Shown piece after piece: positions 33,701-44,921 of a DNA stretch of 64,000 bases (positions within the stretch are counted from its first letter, which is position 1; each line of letters begins with the position of its first letter). The stretch spans positions 682,001-746,000 of the forward strand of contig JAFEVB010000014.1 of NCBI GenBank assembly GCA_032629725.1, given 5' to 3'. This DNA is from Gremmenia infestans. Its lineage: Eukaryota; Ascomycota; Leotiomycetes; Helotiales; Hamatocanthoscyphaceae. The notes below the pieces were generated by a model. That model had not been told where the DNA came from, ran no database searches, and saw nothing but the letters and a program-made list of their open reading frames with translations. Position numbers and translations under genes: made by a program.

Positions 33701-34001
33701 ACCTGACATTGGTGTACATATGAACGAGGGCACTGATGTTGCGCAAAGCGCTGCCGACGTTGTTCTAATGCGCCCTACACTGGGACGGATCGTGAGCTTG
33801 ATCAATATTTCAGACGCCTTCTACAGGCGCGTGGTGTTCAATTTCGCCTGTTCTTTCTTCTACAACAGCTTTGCTGTCTTGTTGGCTGCTGGTGCATTTC
33901 CACATGCGAGGATCCCTCCGAGATATGCTGCGCCAGGTGAAGTCGTGAGTGTTGTACCTGTTATTCTCGTTGCGATGCAACTGAGATGGGCGAAGCTTTG
34001 A
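30777..34001 (+). pseudogene. P1B-type heavy-metal ATPase (PCA1-like Cu/Cd exporter), broken
   Basis: The remains are in the expected order: a Cys-rich N-terminal tract (CSDCCCTS near 31050), a heavy-metal-associated domain GMDCTSCEEKL (near 31400), the actuator MITGEA (near 32500), and the membrane metal site SCPCAIG (near 32950). The phosphorylation loop DKTGTLTQ (near 33090), an N-domain SSKHPM, SGDNEGAV and a hinge read as GNSTNDAIALAQ follow. Lesions include a frame break just after the HMA domain (31430-31450) and two in-frame stops near 32065-32090 (one fits CAG to TAG). There is also a frame break near 32700 with an unreadable stretch to 32930, and a TAG at 33150. The hinge GDG has become GNS. 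An active copy would pump Cu or Cd across membranes; this one cannot be translated whole. It lies about 520 bases from the transposon island. The upstream boundary is uncertain. Confidence 0.85.
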
Positions 34002-34617
34002 CAGGAAAAGTTTCATGTCGCCGAATTTAGTGGGCAGATGAGTTCTAGGTTGCCCTCGAGGTATAAAATGTTCCTTTGCGGCTTTCGATACCTACATACG
34101 ACAGGAAGAGCTTATTTTCACTTCATGAAAAGTCAATAATAGTTGGATCGGTTCTTCTCAATGAAATATATTGTTTGTTACTTTTAACGACGTGGATGCT
34201 TGGTTTGTTCCACACTTTCTCTTTCCAAGTTCGAAAGACAATTAGTTGGCTTGGACGATAAATTGATCCGTTGCTCCCGTTCTCAATTGCTAATTTTAGA
34301 CACAAGAAAGGTCAATCTACCATCCAGCATTCCAAGGCTGATGAAGCTATTAGTATGTACTTGTATGGAGTGCAATCTGCTGACACAAGACGGCGGCGGA
34401 GGATCGGACCATGGATTATAGACCCCTGCAAAGCCTAGCCAGTACGCCCTCTCATTGGCCTATTTTAAAAACGCTAACGGACGATGGAAATTATATCCGG
34501 GTCTCATCCTTCACGATATTACAAAGTGATTTTGTTGAAACCGCTCTTTATACTAATAAAGCACTTCTTCCGAGTTTCTTCTCCGTTCCTTCATTGCTGG
34601 TTTTCCGGAAGGTCAAG
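34002..34617. other. Spacer between the ATPase pseudogene and the Zn2Cys6 gene
   Basis: No supported coding sequence. The distal 200 bases are presumably the promoter and leader of the regulator at 34618. Confidence 0.5.
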
Positions 34618-37541
34618 ATGTCCGCTACCCCACCAAAACAGACAGCTACTCCATCGTTAAAGAATGGGACTAAAGCTGCGGATTCCGGTACTAGGCCTCT
34701 GGCGCCAAAAGCAAGTAGACAGAGATTTAAGCCGCAGCTCTCCTGTACATTTTGCAGGACTAGGAAGTAAGTCGTTCTCACATTCAGAAGTTTCCCCAAA
34801 CACTTGATGTGCTCGCCGCGCGCGCAAATCGGGATAAATCCGGCTACGGAGATTGTGGTCCATCACTAACAAGTCGTAGACTCCGATGTGATAGAAATCT
34901 CCCATGCCAAAATTGCATCAAGAGGGACCTATCCGCATCGTGCACTTATGCCCATGCCAACATTCGTCGTGATAGGGCGACGCCAACTTACAAATCCAGC
35001 GTAATCGGTAAGTCCAAAGATGTTCAAAGCCAGATATCTCATCTCGAAGAGCTTGTTATTACTTTGATGAACAAGACCAACCGCAATGGCAACGTCAATA
35101 GCAATGCTTCACTGGAAGACAGCACTCGACTTTTGCAAGAGAAACCTAAAGCTTTGGAGGATCAGTGGACGGAGGTTCATGGCGTCAAGAAAGCCGAAAA
35201 ATCTTTCGGTAGGATTAACATGGAAGACGACCAGCAAAACTATGTTGGGAGCGCTCATTGGGCAGCTATTCTCGACAATGTTGGTCATTCTCTCCCCTAG
35301 CCTTTGTCAACTTGTGTATCTGAATAAGGCACTTCATGCTGACTAGATACATTTATAGATTGCGTGCTTGAAGGATGAATTTGGAAACTTCGAGCCGTCT
35401 TTCGAGGAAGAGACAAATCAGCCAAGTCCAGAGCCAATTTCCAAGGGTCCTGACTTATTAGTTGGCGGCTTGGCAAAGGCTACAAGAAACGAGATATGGC
35501 ATCTCTGCCCTCGAGGTCATTTGTCGACCATCTAGTGTGGACATACTTCGAAAGTGCAGATATGGGAGCTGGTAAGACTATCAACCTCATTTAGCTTCGA
35601 AGGCATATTTCTGATTCACCATACAGCCATGTTCCATGCACCAACGTTCATGAAAGAGGTAAATACGTCCAAGATAAAACATTCGACTGATTCACTGACT
35701 GCCATGACAGTATGAAATCTTCTGGGCGAACCCTACCAGCACACCTATAATGTGGATCGGGTTGCTATTTGCAATATTATCCCTGACAGCTTACTTCCAG
35801 ATTATGACCGAAAGTAGTTCCTTCGGTGACTTTCCCGAAATGGCTCTAAGAGATCCGGTTGAAGCTATTGGTGTATTCAGAGAAAAGACTGTCCAATGCC
35901 TCATACTCGGCAACTACACCGAGCCTGGCCCTCACACGGTAGAAGCCCTCTTGCTTTATTACATCGTCGAGCACTTTCGGAGTCCCGATACACAATTCGG
36001 CGCTTGGCTAGTGTTCGGGCTCGTCATTCGAGCCGCCATGAGGTTGGGTCTTCATCGCGATGCTTCGCACTATCCAGCAATATCTGTGTTCCGAGGAGAA
36101 ATGCAGCGCCGACTCTGGGCTAGCATAATCCACCTGGACCTTCATAATTCTTTGCAAGTTGGACTCCCCAGAATGATTAAAGACGGGATGTATGACACTA
36201 AAGCTCCTCAACCCCTTTCCGACGATGACTTCAACGACAATACGAAGGTTCTACCACCAATCAGACCAGACGGCGATTTTACACCAATGGCATTTTCTAA
36301 CACCAAATACCAAATTACGCAAATTTTTGGGGAAATTGTGGACCAAGCCAACTCAACATACCCGATTTCTTACGACGCAGTCATGAAACTAGACACAATT
36401 CTGCACAAAACCCATGAGGAGACACCCGACGTCCTCAAGATCCGCAGTATCGAGGACCTTGCGTTTGGAAGTCCGGAAAATAGAGTTCGGAAATTCTCGA
36501 TTGACCTGACCTTCCAGAAAGCTCGATGTGTTCTTCATCGCAAATTCTTTATACTCTCAAAAGCGACGGGGACCTATCCGTACCCATATTCCACGAAAAC
36601 ATGCATCGAAGCATCTATGCGAGTACTCGAGTGTCAAATTTATATGGACGGCGAGACGGGACCTGGTAGAGTCTTGCATAAGCAAAGATGGAAAGCATCG
36701 TCACTGGTCACGCATGACTTCCTCCTCGCAGCAATGCTAATCTGTCTTTACCTGGGACAAAGTATTGGACTATCGCATGAGAAGGAGATTAACCACTCTG
36801 GAATACGATTGAAATGGACCAGGGAGAACATGCTACAAACAATCAATTCATCGCACCAGATATTCGAAGCACTTAGTAGTACCTCTAAAGAGGCACTGAA
36901 AGCTTCAAAGGTTTTGAATAGGATGCTCACTAAAGTTGGAGCAGCTGGTTTGGTACCTTCTGGTAAGGGGCCTACAGTCGAGTCTTCTCGCCCAGTGCTC
37001 AACAGCGTCTATGTCACGTCAACACCGGGTGAGTCACTCGACCTGCTCCGATGAGCGCCTGGATAACTAACCGATGGGTCTATATTTAGGCCGCGGTGAA
37101 ACCGGACAGACATCCCAGAATTATCAACTGCCAGAGCCCTCGATGCCTTGGCCGAGCACACCTTATGCGAGCCAGGATGATCCTGTTGACATGAGCACGA
37201 TCCACTATTCTCCCGACATCAACGAGAATGGCCCTCCAACAAGTGTAGAACTCAATTGGGTTAGTAAAGCCAGCGAATTTGAAACCACCTCATCAAATTA
37301 TCCATCTATCAAAATCCCCACTACCAAACCAAACCAACCCATCAGCGATCACTTTCCGCTCTCGTACTAACGACGTATTTATTTTTAGGACCTGTGGGAT
37401 AACCATTTCTATAACAGCAGCGGCCTAGACCAAACACCACCTGACCTGTGGAATCTCGATTGGCAGAATCTATCATACACGGACCTTCCGGACCCCTCGA
37501 ATGCACGTACTGTATGTAATGGAACCAGTGACTGCAAATGA
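34618..37541 (+). CDS. Zn2Cys6 / fungal_trans transcription factor with one apparent frameshift
   Basis: Seven exons fit in phase except one: 34618-34766, 34880-35279, 35359-35571, 35627-35658, 35711-37028, 37090-37259 and 37389-37541. Exon 3 is one base short. It reads ATRNEI in one frame and MASLPSRSFVDHLVWTYFES in the next, with the break near 35493-35500. Everything else is well preserved. The zinc cluster SCTFCRTRKLRC...CQNCIKRDLSASC is split by intron 1 at the Lys codon. The fungal_trans landmarks AMFHAPTFMKEYEIFW, RAAMRLGLHRDASHY and RRLWASIIHLDLH follow. The C-terminus is Asp/Pro/Asn-rich. The total would be about 811 residues. Either the gene was recently inactivated or the base call is wrong. 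Confidence 0.8.
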
Positions 37542-38678
37542 CTCCGTGCAGTAGGTTGCTCAGACCAGGTCCAGGATTGCTAGATCAAGTCAAGCTGGGG
37601 CGGGGTCGTAGGGCGATGTCTTGGCAAAAAGCTTGTTTTATTGGTGTATTCTGGGGAAGGACGGGGGGACAGGGGTGAAGCAGCGTGGCGGTTATATACT
37701 TCCGGGAAGTCTTGGCGGGGAGACCGGCAATGAACGGCCTTGCATTTGCATATGCATATGCATGTGCATGTGCATGTACATGTACATGTACTACAATGTA
37801 CTCGTAGTTTGGGGCGCAGCCATATAAAATTGACTAGGACTAGGTAATTAATGGCGAATTGGACACGAGATAAGAAGTTCACGTAGCACGGTACCTGTAG
37901 GTACTGTACGGAGTCCGGGAAGGAACTCTAATGAGTCGCAAGAAATGCCTAATCAAGCTGCAAGGAAGGGTCTGCGTACATACGAATCTAAGGTTGTTGT
38001 GAGACCAGAAATTGCCGCAAGGCTTGGCAGTATCGGGTAGTGGGTCATAATACCAGACAATCTCCTGTTGAGTTTTCCATTATCAAATTGTATACAATAC
38101 ATAAGCAACCGATACGTAAAATGGCAGCCATTGAAATGTTGCTGGAATATTAATAGAAAGCAAATGAGAAGCCCACGAGCTACATATAGACGTGCCCTGC
38201 TGACGTCTTCCTGGGATACCCCACATTCACTAGGGCCATCACCATCCCAGCGGAAATACCAACTATCGAGAGCGAGAACAGGGTCAAACTCTCCATTATC
38301 CGAGCTATCGCCGACTGTTACATGACTGACTTCAAGAAGAGGCATGGACAACAGCGATCTCACGCCCGTTCCTCCACTCTGCAAGGGGGCCGACGGTGCC
38401 ATGGCCGATGACAGGGGCGGAATAGCACACCCGTAGCTTGAAAGAGGGGTACGGAGTACGAGAACGTGCGGAGCTCGAGTTTCCCCTGTACACGCAATAC
38501 CTTCATTTCGGAAGAGGAAAGAAGCTATTTGAAGATGGGGGAGGGGAGGGGAGGAGGAAGTATGTTAAAGCAATGGGATCCCACGGTTGGTTTCAATCAT
38601 CGCCCAAGTATTCAACGTTTCGTTTTTGAAAGACAAGCAAGCTCCTGAGGCTCTTCATCGACAAAAGCTGCCTTCACC
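37542..38678. other. Intergenic region with a CATGTG/ATGCAT repeat
   Basis: This contains the 3' end of the regulator, an alternating purine-pyrimidine repeat (listed separately) and the oxalate decarboxylase promoter. A 149-residue minus-strand frame (38402-37953, MAPSAPLQSGGTG) is open from an ATG, but has no recognised motif and uneven composition, so I do not call it a gene. Confidence 0.5.
37741..37791. repeat. Alternating purine-pyrimidine repeat (TGCATA / TGCATG / TGTACA)
   Basis: Fifty bases alternate almost strictly between purine and pyrimidine and are rich in self-complementary hexamers. Such runs can form cruciforms or Z-DNA and are often polymorphic. Confidence 0.9.
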
Positions 38679-40387
38679 ATGGCTCCTAAAGCCCTCCGCG
38701 CTCTGACAGCTCTGCTAGCCAGTGCAAGCTTCTCGCAGTATGCCTTTGCTGCCCCGACAGGGACGTCGACGGCGGCGGTACCGACTGCTCTTCTGGGTTA
38801 TAACCCGGCCAACGTGGTGAAGAACGATGACACGGACGACATTAGATATACCCTTGTACCTGGCCAAACAAATGCTGCGGTGGTGGGTACGTATCTTGAC
38901 TTTACCAATGTCGAGAATCCCCAACCGGTAAGTCTACAAGTCGAATATGTTTTGCCTCTGAAATTCTTGTGAAGCCCGAGACCCGCGTGGGTCTCGGGTG
39001 TGTAGAGCACTGCGCTGATACATTATCAGATCCGAGGAACCAAAGGCGGAACTGATCCAGGACCACACACGGATGCATATGCTCAACTGAACCCCGACAA
39101 ACTCGCACCTCCTGGGACAGACCATGGAAGTGTGGATAACGCTCAGTGGCCTTTAGGACTCAGCCACGAGAAGCTGGGGCTTAACAGGGGTGGGTGGTCA
39201 AGACAGCAGAACATTGATAATATTCCAGCAGCGACCGACATGGCTGGTGTGGATATGAGGTTAGAGGAAGGGGCTTATCGAGAGCTCCATTGGCACAAAG
39301 CTGCAGAATGGTCGTATGTTTTGAATGGTAGCGTGAGAGTCCAGGCCGTGAATGAAAAAGGGGAGACTTTCATTGATGACTTGAATGCAGGCGATGTGTA
39401 TGTGGCCCGTCTGAGAAATTTATGCATAGTATAGGCGATGCTGACGATTTAATATGCAGTTGGTTCTTCCCTCCGTTCGTACAGGCCTTCTTTGAAACAT
39501 TGACATAAGCTAACGAGGAGTAGTGGTGTTCCACATTCCTTGCAAGCCCTGGAAGGAGGCGTTGAGTTTCTTCTCGTTTTTGATGACGGCGAGTTTTCCG
39601 AGGATAATACATTCCTAGCCACAGAAGTCTTCACGCGTAATCCCGTCAGTAAAGCTCTTGCCCGATAATTCAAGCCATGCTGACTTCCATAATTAGAAAG
39701 AAATCTTGTCCAAAAACTTCGACGTTCCTCTCTCTGCTTGGGATGATATCCCACCAGGAGAACTCTTCATTTTCCCAGGAACCAAAGCACCCACAGATAT
39801 ATCCAAGCAAAACGTTGTCGGATCCGCAGGTATTCTGCCGAGAGAAGACTCATACACCTACCATCTGTCCAAGCAGGGTGCAACATTCGACCTCGAAGGA
39901 GGCAACATCAAAATCCTCGACCCAACGACGTTTCCAATTGCATCCATGTTCTCCGTGGCGATCGTAACAGTCAAGCCAGGAGCGCTTCGCGAAGTCCACT
40001 GGCACACCACAAGCGATGAGTGGAATTACTTTATCGCAGGCTCAGCGCGGATCGGCATATACGCCGCCGTGAACAATGCACAGACTTTCGACTTCCATGC
40101 AGGAGATACGGGATATATCCCCAAGCAAATGACGCATTACGTTGAGAATGTTGGGAAGGATGACTTGATGTTTATTGAGGTGCTTCAAGCGGATCATTTC
40201 TCTGGTGAGCATGCCCAATCTCGTTACCTATTGAGTAAAGCTGACTGGAATAGACATGTCGCTGGGGCAATGGCTTGGGTCAACCCCGCCACAGATTGTT
40301 CAGGACACATTGAATCTGACCAATACAACGGTCTCAGCTTTCAAAAAGGAGAAGCAGTATATTGTCTCCGGAGATGTTGCTGAATAG
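38679..40387 (+). CDS. Oxalate decarboxylase, secreted bicupin
   Basis: Six exons, 38679-38927, 39030-39397, 39460-39474, 39524-39644, 39697-40204 and 40254-40387, give 464 residues. A signal peptide is present (LTALLASASFSQYAFA). Cupin 1 carries the Mn ligands HWHKAAEW and the His of PPGVPHSLQAL. Cupin 2 carries HWHTTSDEW and the distal His in MTHYVENVG. The lid loop SEDNTF matches the SENST-type loop of true decarboxylases, whose Glu is needed to give formate and CO2 rather than oxidation. Exon 3 is only 15 nt and encodes WFFP; including it and the 49-nt next intron is what rebuilds WFFPPGVPH. The enzyme would degrade extracellular oxalate and raise local pH. A Zn2Cys6 regulator lies tail to tail just downstream. 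Confidence 0.95.
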
Positions 40388-40682
40388 GTCGATATGCATG
40401 CTAGTGGGCAGTGAAAGCCGAGATGGTTGTCTTGTGTAGCCTTGGAAAAGCTACACCTCGACCCTATTCGGGCATCTAGCTGTCTTCTCGTCGATTTGAA
40501 TAATCTATCCTCTCTGAATATTGGTGGCACATCTGGTCCATTAGAGCTATCTTGAGAATATTTTGCGAGTAATTATTACCTAGATTCATTTTCAAGCCAT
40601 GTTGAAAAACTCCAGATCTCCACCTAGAGCTGAACCGCCGCCGGCAATGTGTCAAATTTGTCGCGCGAATCCTTGCTGAACC

Positions 40683-42432
40683 TTACACAACAAGCCCCAT
40701 ACTTAGCATTTCATTCCTGACCTTGCCTAGCTCGTCAAACATATCTTTTGCCCGGCCTTTCACGTCTTCAGCTGCTGCCCGCGAAAGGGCGGCCTGGTCA
40801 TCAATCCTCACGGAAAATGGCTCCTCCAAATCTTGACCCTGTACCGCAGTCGCAAGGTCTGCGGCATAGCTGGAAAGCTGAGAGGCAAAGTGGACGAAAA
40901 GAAGCATCTGCATCGGAATAGCAGACGATGGTGGGGGCCTGTAAGATCCAACTCGGAGTTGAGGCACAGAAAAGGTTGCCTGTATTTGTCCTGGGGTATG
41001 TGCAATGCCTTTCTGCCCCGCGCAGACTTTCATATGCTTGAATAAATGTTGATAGATACCTATGAGGCGTAGGTGGCACGAAAGCATAAGCAGAATCGAT
41101 GAATGGTCTGGAGGGGCTTTTCGGGAAATTCTGCTTGACTCTTGTGCTGGTTCATCGTTGGACCTCTGATTCTGCGGGGTCGAGACATTTGTTCCAGTAG
41201 CCCCACCGCTGCTTTCAGTCATTGAACCTGGACTTGAAGCCTGGGATGATTGTGATCCAAAGAACGTATTCAAAAAACATGGGTATACATCGATGACTGT
41301 TTGTGTCAACTGGAACAACTCATCGACGCTGTAGCTAGAATAGTCCTTCGTAGCGTCGGTAGGTCCAGGGTCATGGATTGATAGAGGCATATGCTCACTG
41401 TGATCAAACAGGCGAATACTCAAATCCGAAAGGTCTCGAATCAGTTGGCTCTGTATGAATTAGATACTCAGTGCTATTTTGTTCAGAATGCCAGCAATAT
41501 TGCATATAAAAATGTTGGGTGAGACATTTGGAGTGATTATCTAGAACTGACTAAATATCTCCTACTAGATATGAAACAGATGTTTGTTCTCGACTCACAG
41601 TGGATTCAGGTGTGTCTGTTATCATCGCGGTGTCCCATCTGTGTGCTAGAACATGAGAATCGGATTGAGTGCCAGCTTGATCAACTATCCAGCTTAAATT
41701 TGACACTGGCTGGGGTGGCGGCGTGTCTTTTGGAAACTGGAGCAAGTTACTTTCTTTAGGCTGTTGCCATTGAGGACTGTCTGGTGTAATAGGGTCCAAG
41801 TTAAGGGACATGGATGGGTTTTGACCCCCAACATTGGTATCACCAAATGTGTAGTTCGTAGTAAAGTCCTGCCCAAGCGTCAAAGATTCCAAAGGCCACT
41901 CATCATTCATCATATTGTTCCCAGATTGCTCAACATCAGGAAGCGAGCATCCAAACAATAGAATGGGGTCAACTTCTACCAACTAGATCAGCCAATGAGC
42001 AAACATATAAGTGTCGTTCAGGTAAGAAGATTTGCGTTTAAGTCGCGAGAAAGATCCACGTCTAGACTCTTAGCGGCTCTTGATCATCCACATGCGAAGT
42101 AAGACTATAGTTACATGGTCCAAAGACTGTGGAGAGATGTAAATCTTACCGATGTTTTCAAAGTTGCTGTTGACCCGCTTCCGCTTATTGCCGTTCGAGG
42201 GGCTCCTATAAAGATTTTCGGTCGGAAATGTAGTGACAGGGACCTGAGAGCTGACGGTAGCAGATGAAGGATCCTCTGGGGAAGGCTTCTTCGGTCTAAA
42301 AGGGCTAAAAATGCACGAAGTTCGAGCTTTGAGACATCGGTCACATGTAGCTTCACCTGGACGCCTAGGGCAACGCAGCTTTTGAGAGTGGCATCGGTCG
42401 CAGGCCGAACGCCTCCTAATCTCGTCGCCCAT
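40683..42432 (-). CDS. Zn2Cys6 transcription factor, AflR-like architecture
   Basis: Three exons, 42432-42150, 41975-41599 and 41450-40683, give 475 residues. The start is the ATG giving MGDEIRRRSACDRC. The zinc cluster is C-x2-C-x6-C-x8-C-x2-C-x6-C (ACDRCHSQKLRC...CDRCLKARTSC), followed by a basic patch RPKKPS and NGNKRKR. The middle is Gln/Pro/Asn-rich. The C-terminal half contains LLMLSCHLRLIGIYQHLF, a motif seen in many secondary-metabolism regulators, and a final helical region EDVKGRAKDMFDELGKV. The first intron (174 nt, GTAAGA...GTAG) has competing acceptors; I chose the one in phase with the clear EVDPILLFG frame. It may control the neighbouring oxalate decarboxylase, but nothing in the sequence proves that. 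Confidence 0.85.
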
Positions 42433-43313
42433 GGTTGGACTAAGCGGCCTCAAATAAAAACGAATGAATTGAGCAGCAATTTGGCTCTGAAATTGGGTTT
42501 TGAATTTTCGGACAATATCAGTGGCCTATTGCTATTCCACCAATTCGGTGTGAGCGAGCGGAGTTGTATCAACGAGGTGCTTCATATTGCAGCGTTTCCT
42601 GACGTATCGACATTCGGCGTTCGTTTCGACGAAGTTCGGTCTTCGCTTGTGCCATTATCCAAGTTTGGGAGTGAGTTTACTAACGGTATTTCAGCGCTAT
42701 TGAAGGGCACGTGAACAGAAAGTACTTTTAGAGCAATGATTCGTAGTTTTATAAATTCAAGTACTTCCTCGCTACCCAAATTTTGGGATTCGGTGTTCAA
42801 GGTAAGTATGCTACGATCGCGACCCAACTTTTGAGCTCGCGGCATCCGTACGCAAATACTACTTGCAGGCCCTAACTTATTCAGGATCCTGACCGTATTC
42901 TGACGGCCCATGTAGAAGCTGTGTTCAATACCCCTCCTTCGAAAAGTTAAAGTTTGAAAGTAAAAGTATGATCTTTCTTTTGAACATAGACTAGTGTGAC
43001 CACTGCTTCATAAGGTAGAGCATTTAGACACCGGTGATTGTATAGGTAACCTTGTCCTTGGTTATGGCTTTGAGTCGGTCCAACAAGCTAGAGTGTGGTT
43101 GAAAATGAATGATCTTGAACCGTGTGTGAACACTCACGCACCCCCTCAAACCCATTCGCCTCTCCCCTGAACTCTCCTCGACTTCATAAGCCTCTTGGGT
43201 TATTCACGCCACGAACATTCACACGCACCCATGCAAGTACAATACAAGTTCACTTGTTGAGGTTGCCTCCTGTACAACATGAAAATAACTAGATCTCTCC
43301 CATATCAGCAAGT
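42433..43313. other. Divergent intergenic region
   Basis: The region separates two divergent genes and should hold both promoters. A 109-residue minus-strand frame (42911-42582) starts with ATG but shows no recognisable feature; I leave it uncalled. Confidence 0.45.
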
Positions 43314-44309
43314 ATGGCTCCCAGGCCTAGCAAAGACAATGAACCTTCGCGCCAACCTACCTTTTCACATCAGTTGCCTCCACCATCCAGCGCTCGAAAC
43401 AATCAAGCAGCGGGGTCTTCTTCTATAACAGACCGTACTGATGTTGATGATAGAGGAAAGATAGAGCACCATGAAAATCGAACGTCCCGTACTCGTAGGC
43501 GCATCAGCATCACTCAGCTTCCAAACATACTTCCTCCCTCCTCAACAAGCAGCATCCGTCCTTACTCAACAATCTTACGACCCCAAACCGTCCTGCGCCG
43601 AGCAACGGAGGACCACCCGTTAGGTGACAACAGCCGCACGTTCATCGAAGGCATGATCCCCAAAACAGTTTATAATCGCGATATCAGAAAGCAAGCCAGC
43701 TTCTTCCCCGATCCAACCCGATATCTTAGCACAGAACGAGACGCCCCTACAGCAAGCAGGACAGCAACCCTAGCCCCGCCAACCTCACGTGCACCACCAC
43801 ATGTAAGAAGCATCCTCACCAGCCCTACGGATGAACACATGGCGCGCCTGCAGACTAGATTACCCACCCTCTCGGCACGCGCCTTCCAAGAGCAAGACAT
43901 CTGGGCACGCACACAACTGCTGCGTTCAGGCGTCTGTCCGCAAGGCTACGCCTGGGACAAGTCAGGTGACTTCGGTGGGGGCTATCTGTGTCAGGGTCAC
44001 AAGCATTTTGTGAGTAACCAATTGCTGGCCGATGGGCAGGGTGGGGTCTTCTTGTGGGCGGGCTGGCCCGAACCAGAGGAGATATATGGTCCATATTATA
44101 GGGATGAGGGAGATGCGGGGTATATGGTGTATGGAGGGGTGGAGCCGAGGGATGGGTATGCGCCGGAGGGATTTCGCGCAGTTGCAGGTGTGGAAGCGGA
44201 GAGTAGTGGTGTGAGTGGGACGGCGGAGCAGTTGAGAAGGATTGATATTGGTAGCGGCAGTCATTCAGGGACGTCTGGTTATGTGAGTCGATTACCGGGA
44301 GATAGGTAA
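43314..44309 (+). CDS. Hypothetical protein, 331 residues
   Basis: A single exon. The first ~200 residues are disordered in character, rich in Pro, Ser, Thr and Arg (RTRRRISITQLPNILPPSST). The C-terminal third looks folded and conserved: ARTQLLRSGVCPQGYAWDK, GGGYLCQGHKHFVSNQ and GVFLWAGWPEPEEIYGP. Two Cys lie about 20 residues apart. There is no signal peptide or membrane segment. I do not recognise the family. The ATG at 43314 is the first in the frame and is preceded by a plausible leader. Confidence 0.75.
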   Translation: MAPRPSKDNEPSRQPTFSHQLPPPSSARNNQAAGSSSITDRTDVDDRGKIEHHENRTSRTRRRISITQLPNILPPSSTSSIRPYSTILRPQTVLRRATEDHPLGDNSRTFIEGMIPKTVYNRDIRKQASFFPDPTRYLSTERDAPTASRTATLAPPTSRAPPHVRSILTSPTDEHMARLQTRLPTLSARAFQEQDIWARTQLLRSGVCPQGYAWDKSGDFGGGYLCQGHKHFVSNQLLADGQGGVFLWAGWPEPEEIYGPYYRDEGDAGYMVYGGVEPRDGYAPEGFRAVAGVEAESSGVSGTAEQLRRIDIGSGSHSGTSGYVSRLPGDR

Positions 44310-44921
44310 AGACCGGTTCGGCTCATTGATGAGTTTCACATCTCAGGACGACTTAGAAATAGTATCTGTATTTGTCAGCGAAGGAATAATACTTTCTTAA
44401 ACCTAAGGAAGTGAGTATTGATAAGTTACTAGGTTGAAAGCTTTTAAGTTGACTTAAATAGACGACGGGAAGTAACCTGACACTATGAACCCCATCATAA
44501 AATTAATAGTTGACCCTCCTTTTCACTTCGGATCTGTCGGATCTAAAGACAACAGATAGGAGCCGAATTTACTTACTCTGATTCTGAAGTCTGATCTAGA
44601 CTTGGCAGGATTTGAGTAGACTTGGCAAAGCTTGGAACAACCCCGATTTGGCAGGTATTAACAGTGCGCCTCGATTTCCCTCCATCTATACGACGTGACC
44701 TGCCCAATACATAAGTGCGACCCCATTGTCAACTTCTCAACTTCTCCAGTGCCGGGCTTAGCATCTTGGCATTCGAGCTGGTGATCTCAACCAGCTTCCT
44801 GAAACAGAAGGCAAAGCGCGTTGACAAAACTATTTGCTTCTTGGTAGAAGGACTCCCAAAGTGTATATATAACTGCAATAGACTGATTTTCTGATCAATA
44901 CCATGTTCACCGCCGGGCAAT
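44310..44921. other. Intergenic spacer upstream of the carboxypeptidase
   Basis: No coding frame is visible. TATATAA at about 44864 could serve the downstream gene. Confidence 0.5.

Noticed and set aside
37953..38402. 149-residue minus-strand frame upstream of the oxalate decarboxylase
   Set aside because: It starts with ATG, but has no domain, signal peptide or conserved block that I can recognise.
42582..42911. 109-residue minus-strand frame in a divergent promoter region
   Set aside because: No motif, and its position in the shared promoter region makes it unlikely.
42841..43100. Possible tRNA-like segment near GGTAGAGCATTTAGACACC
   Set aside because: The D-arm resemblance is not matched by an acceptor stem or T-loop at the right distance.
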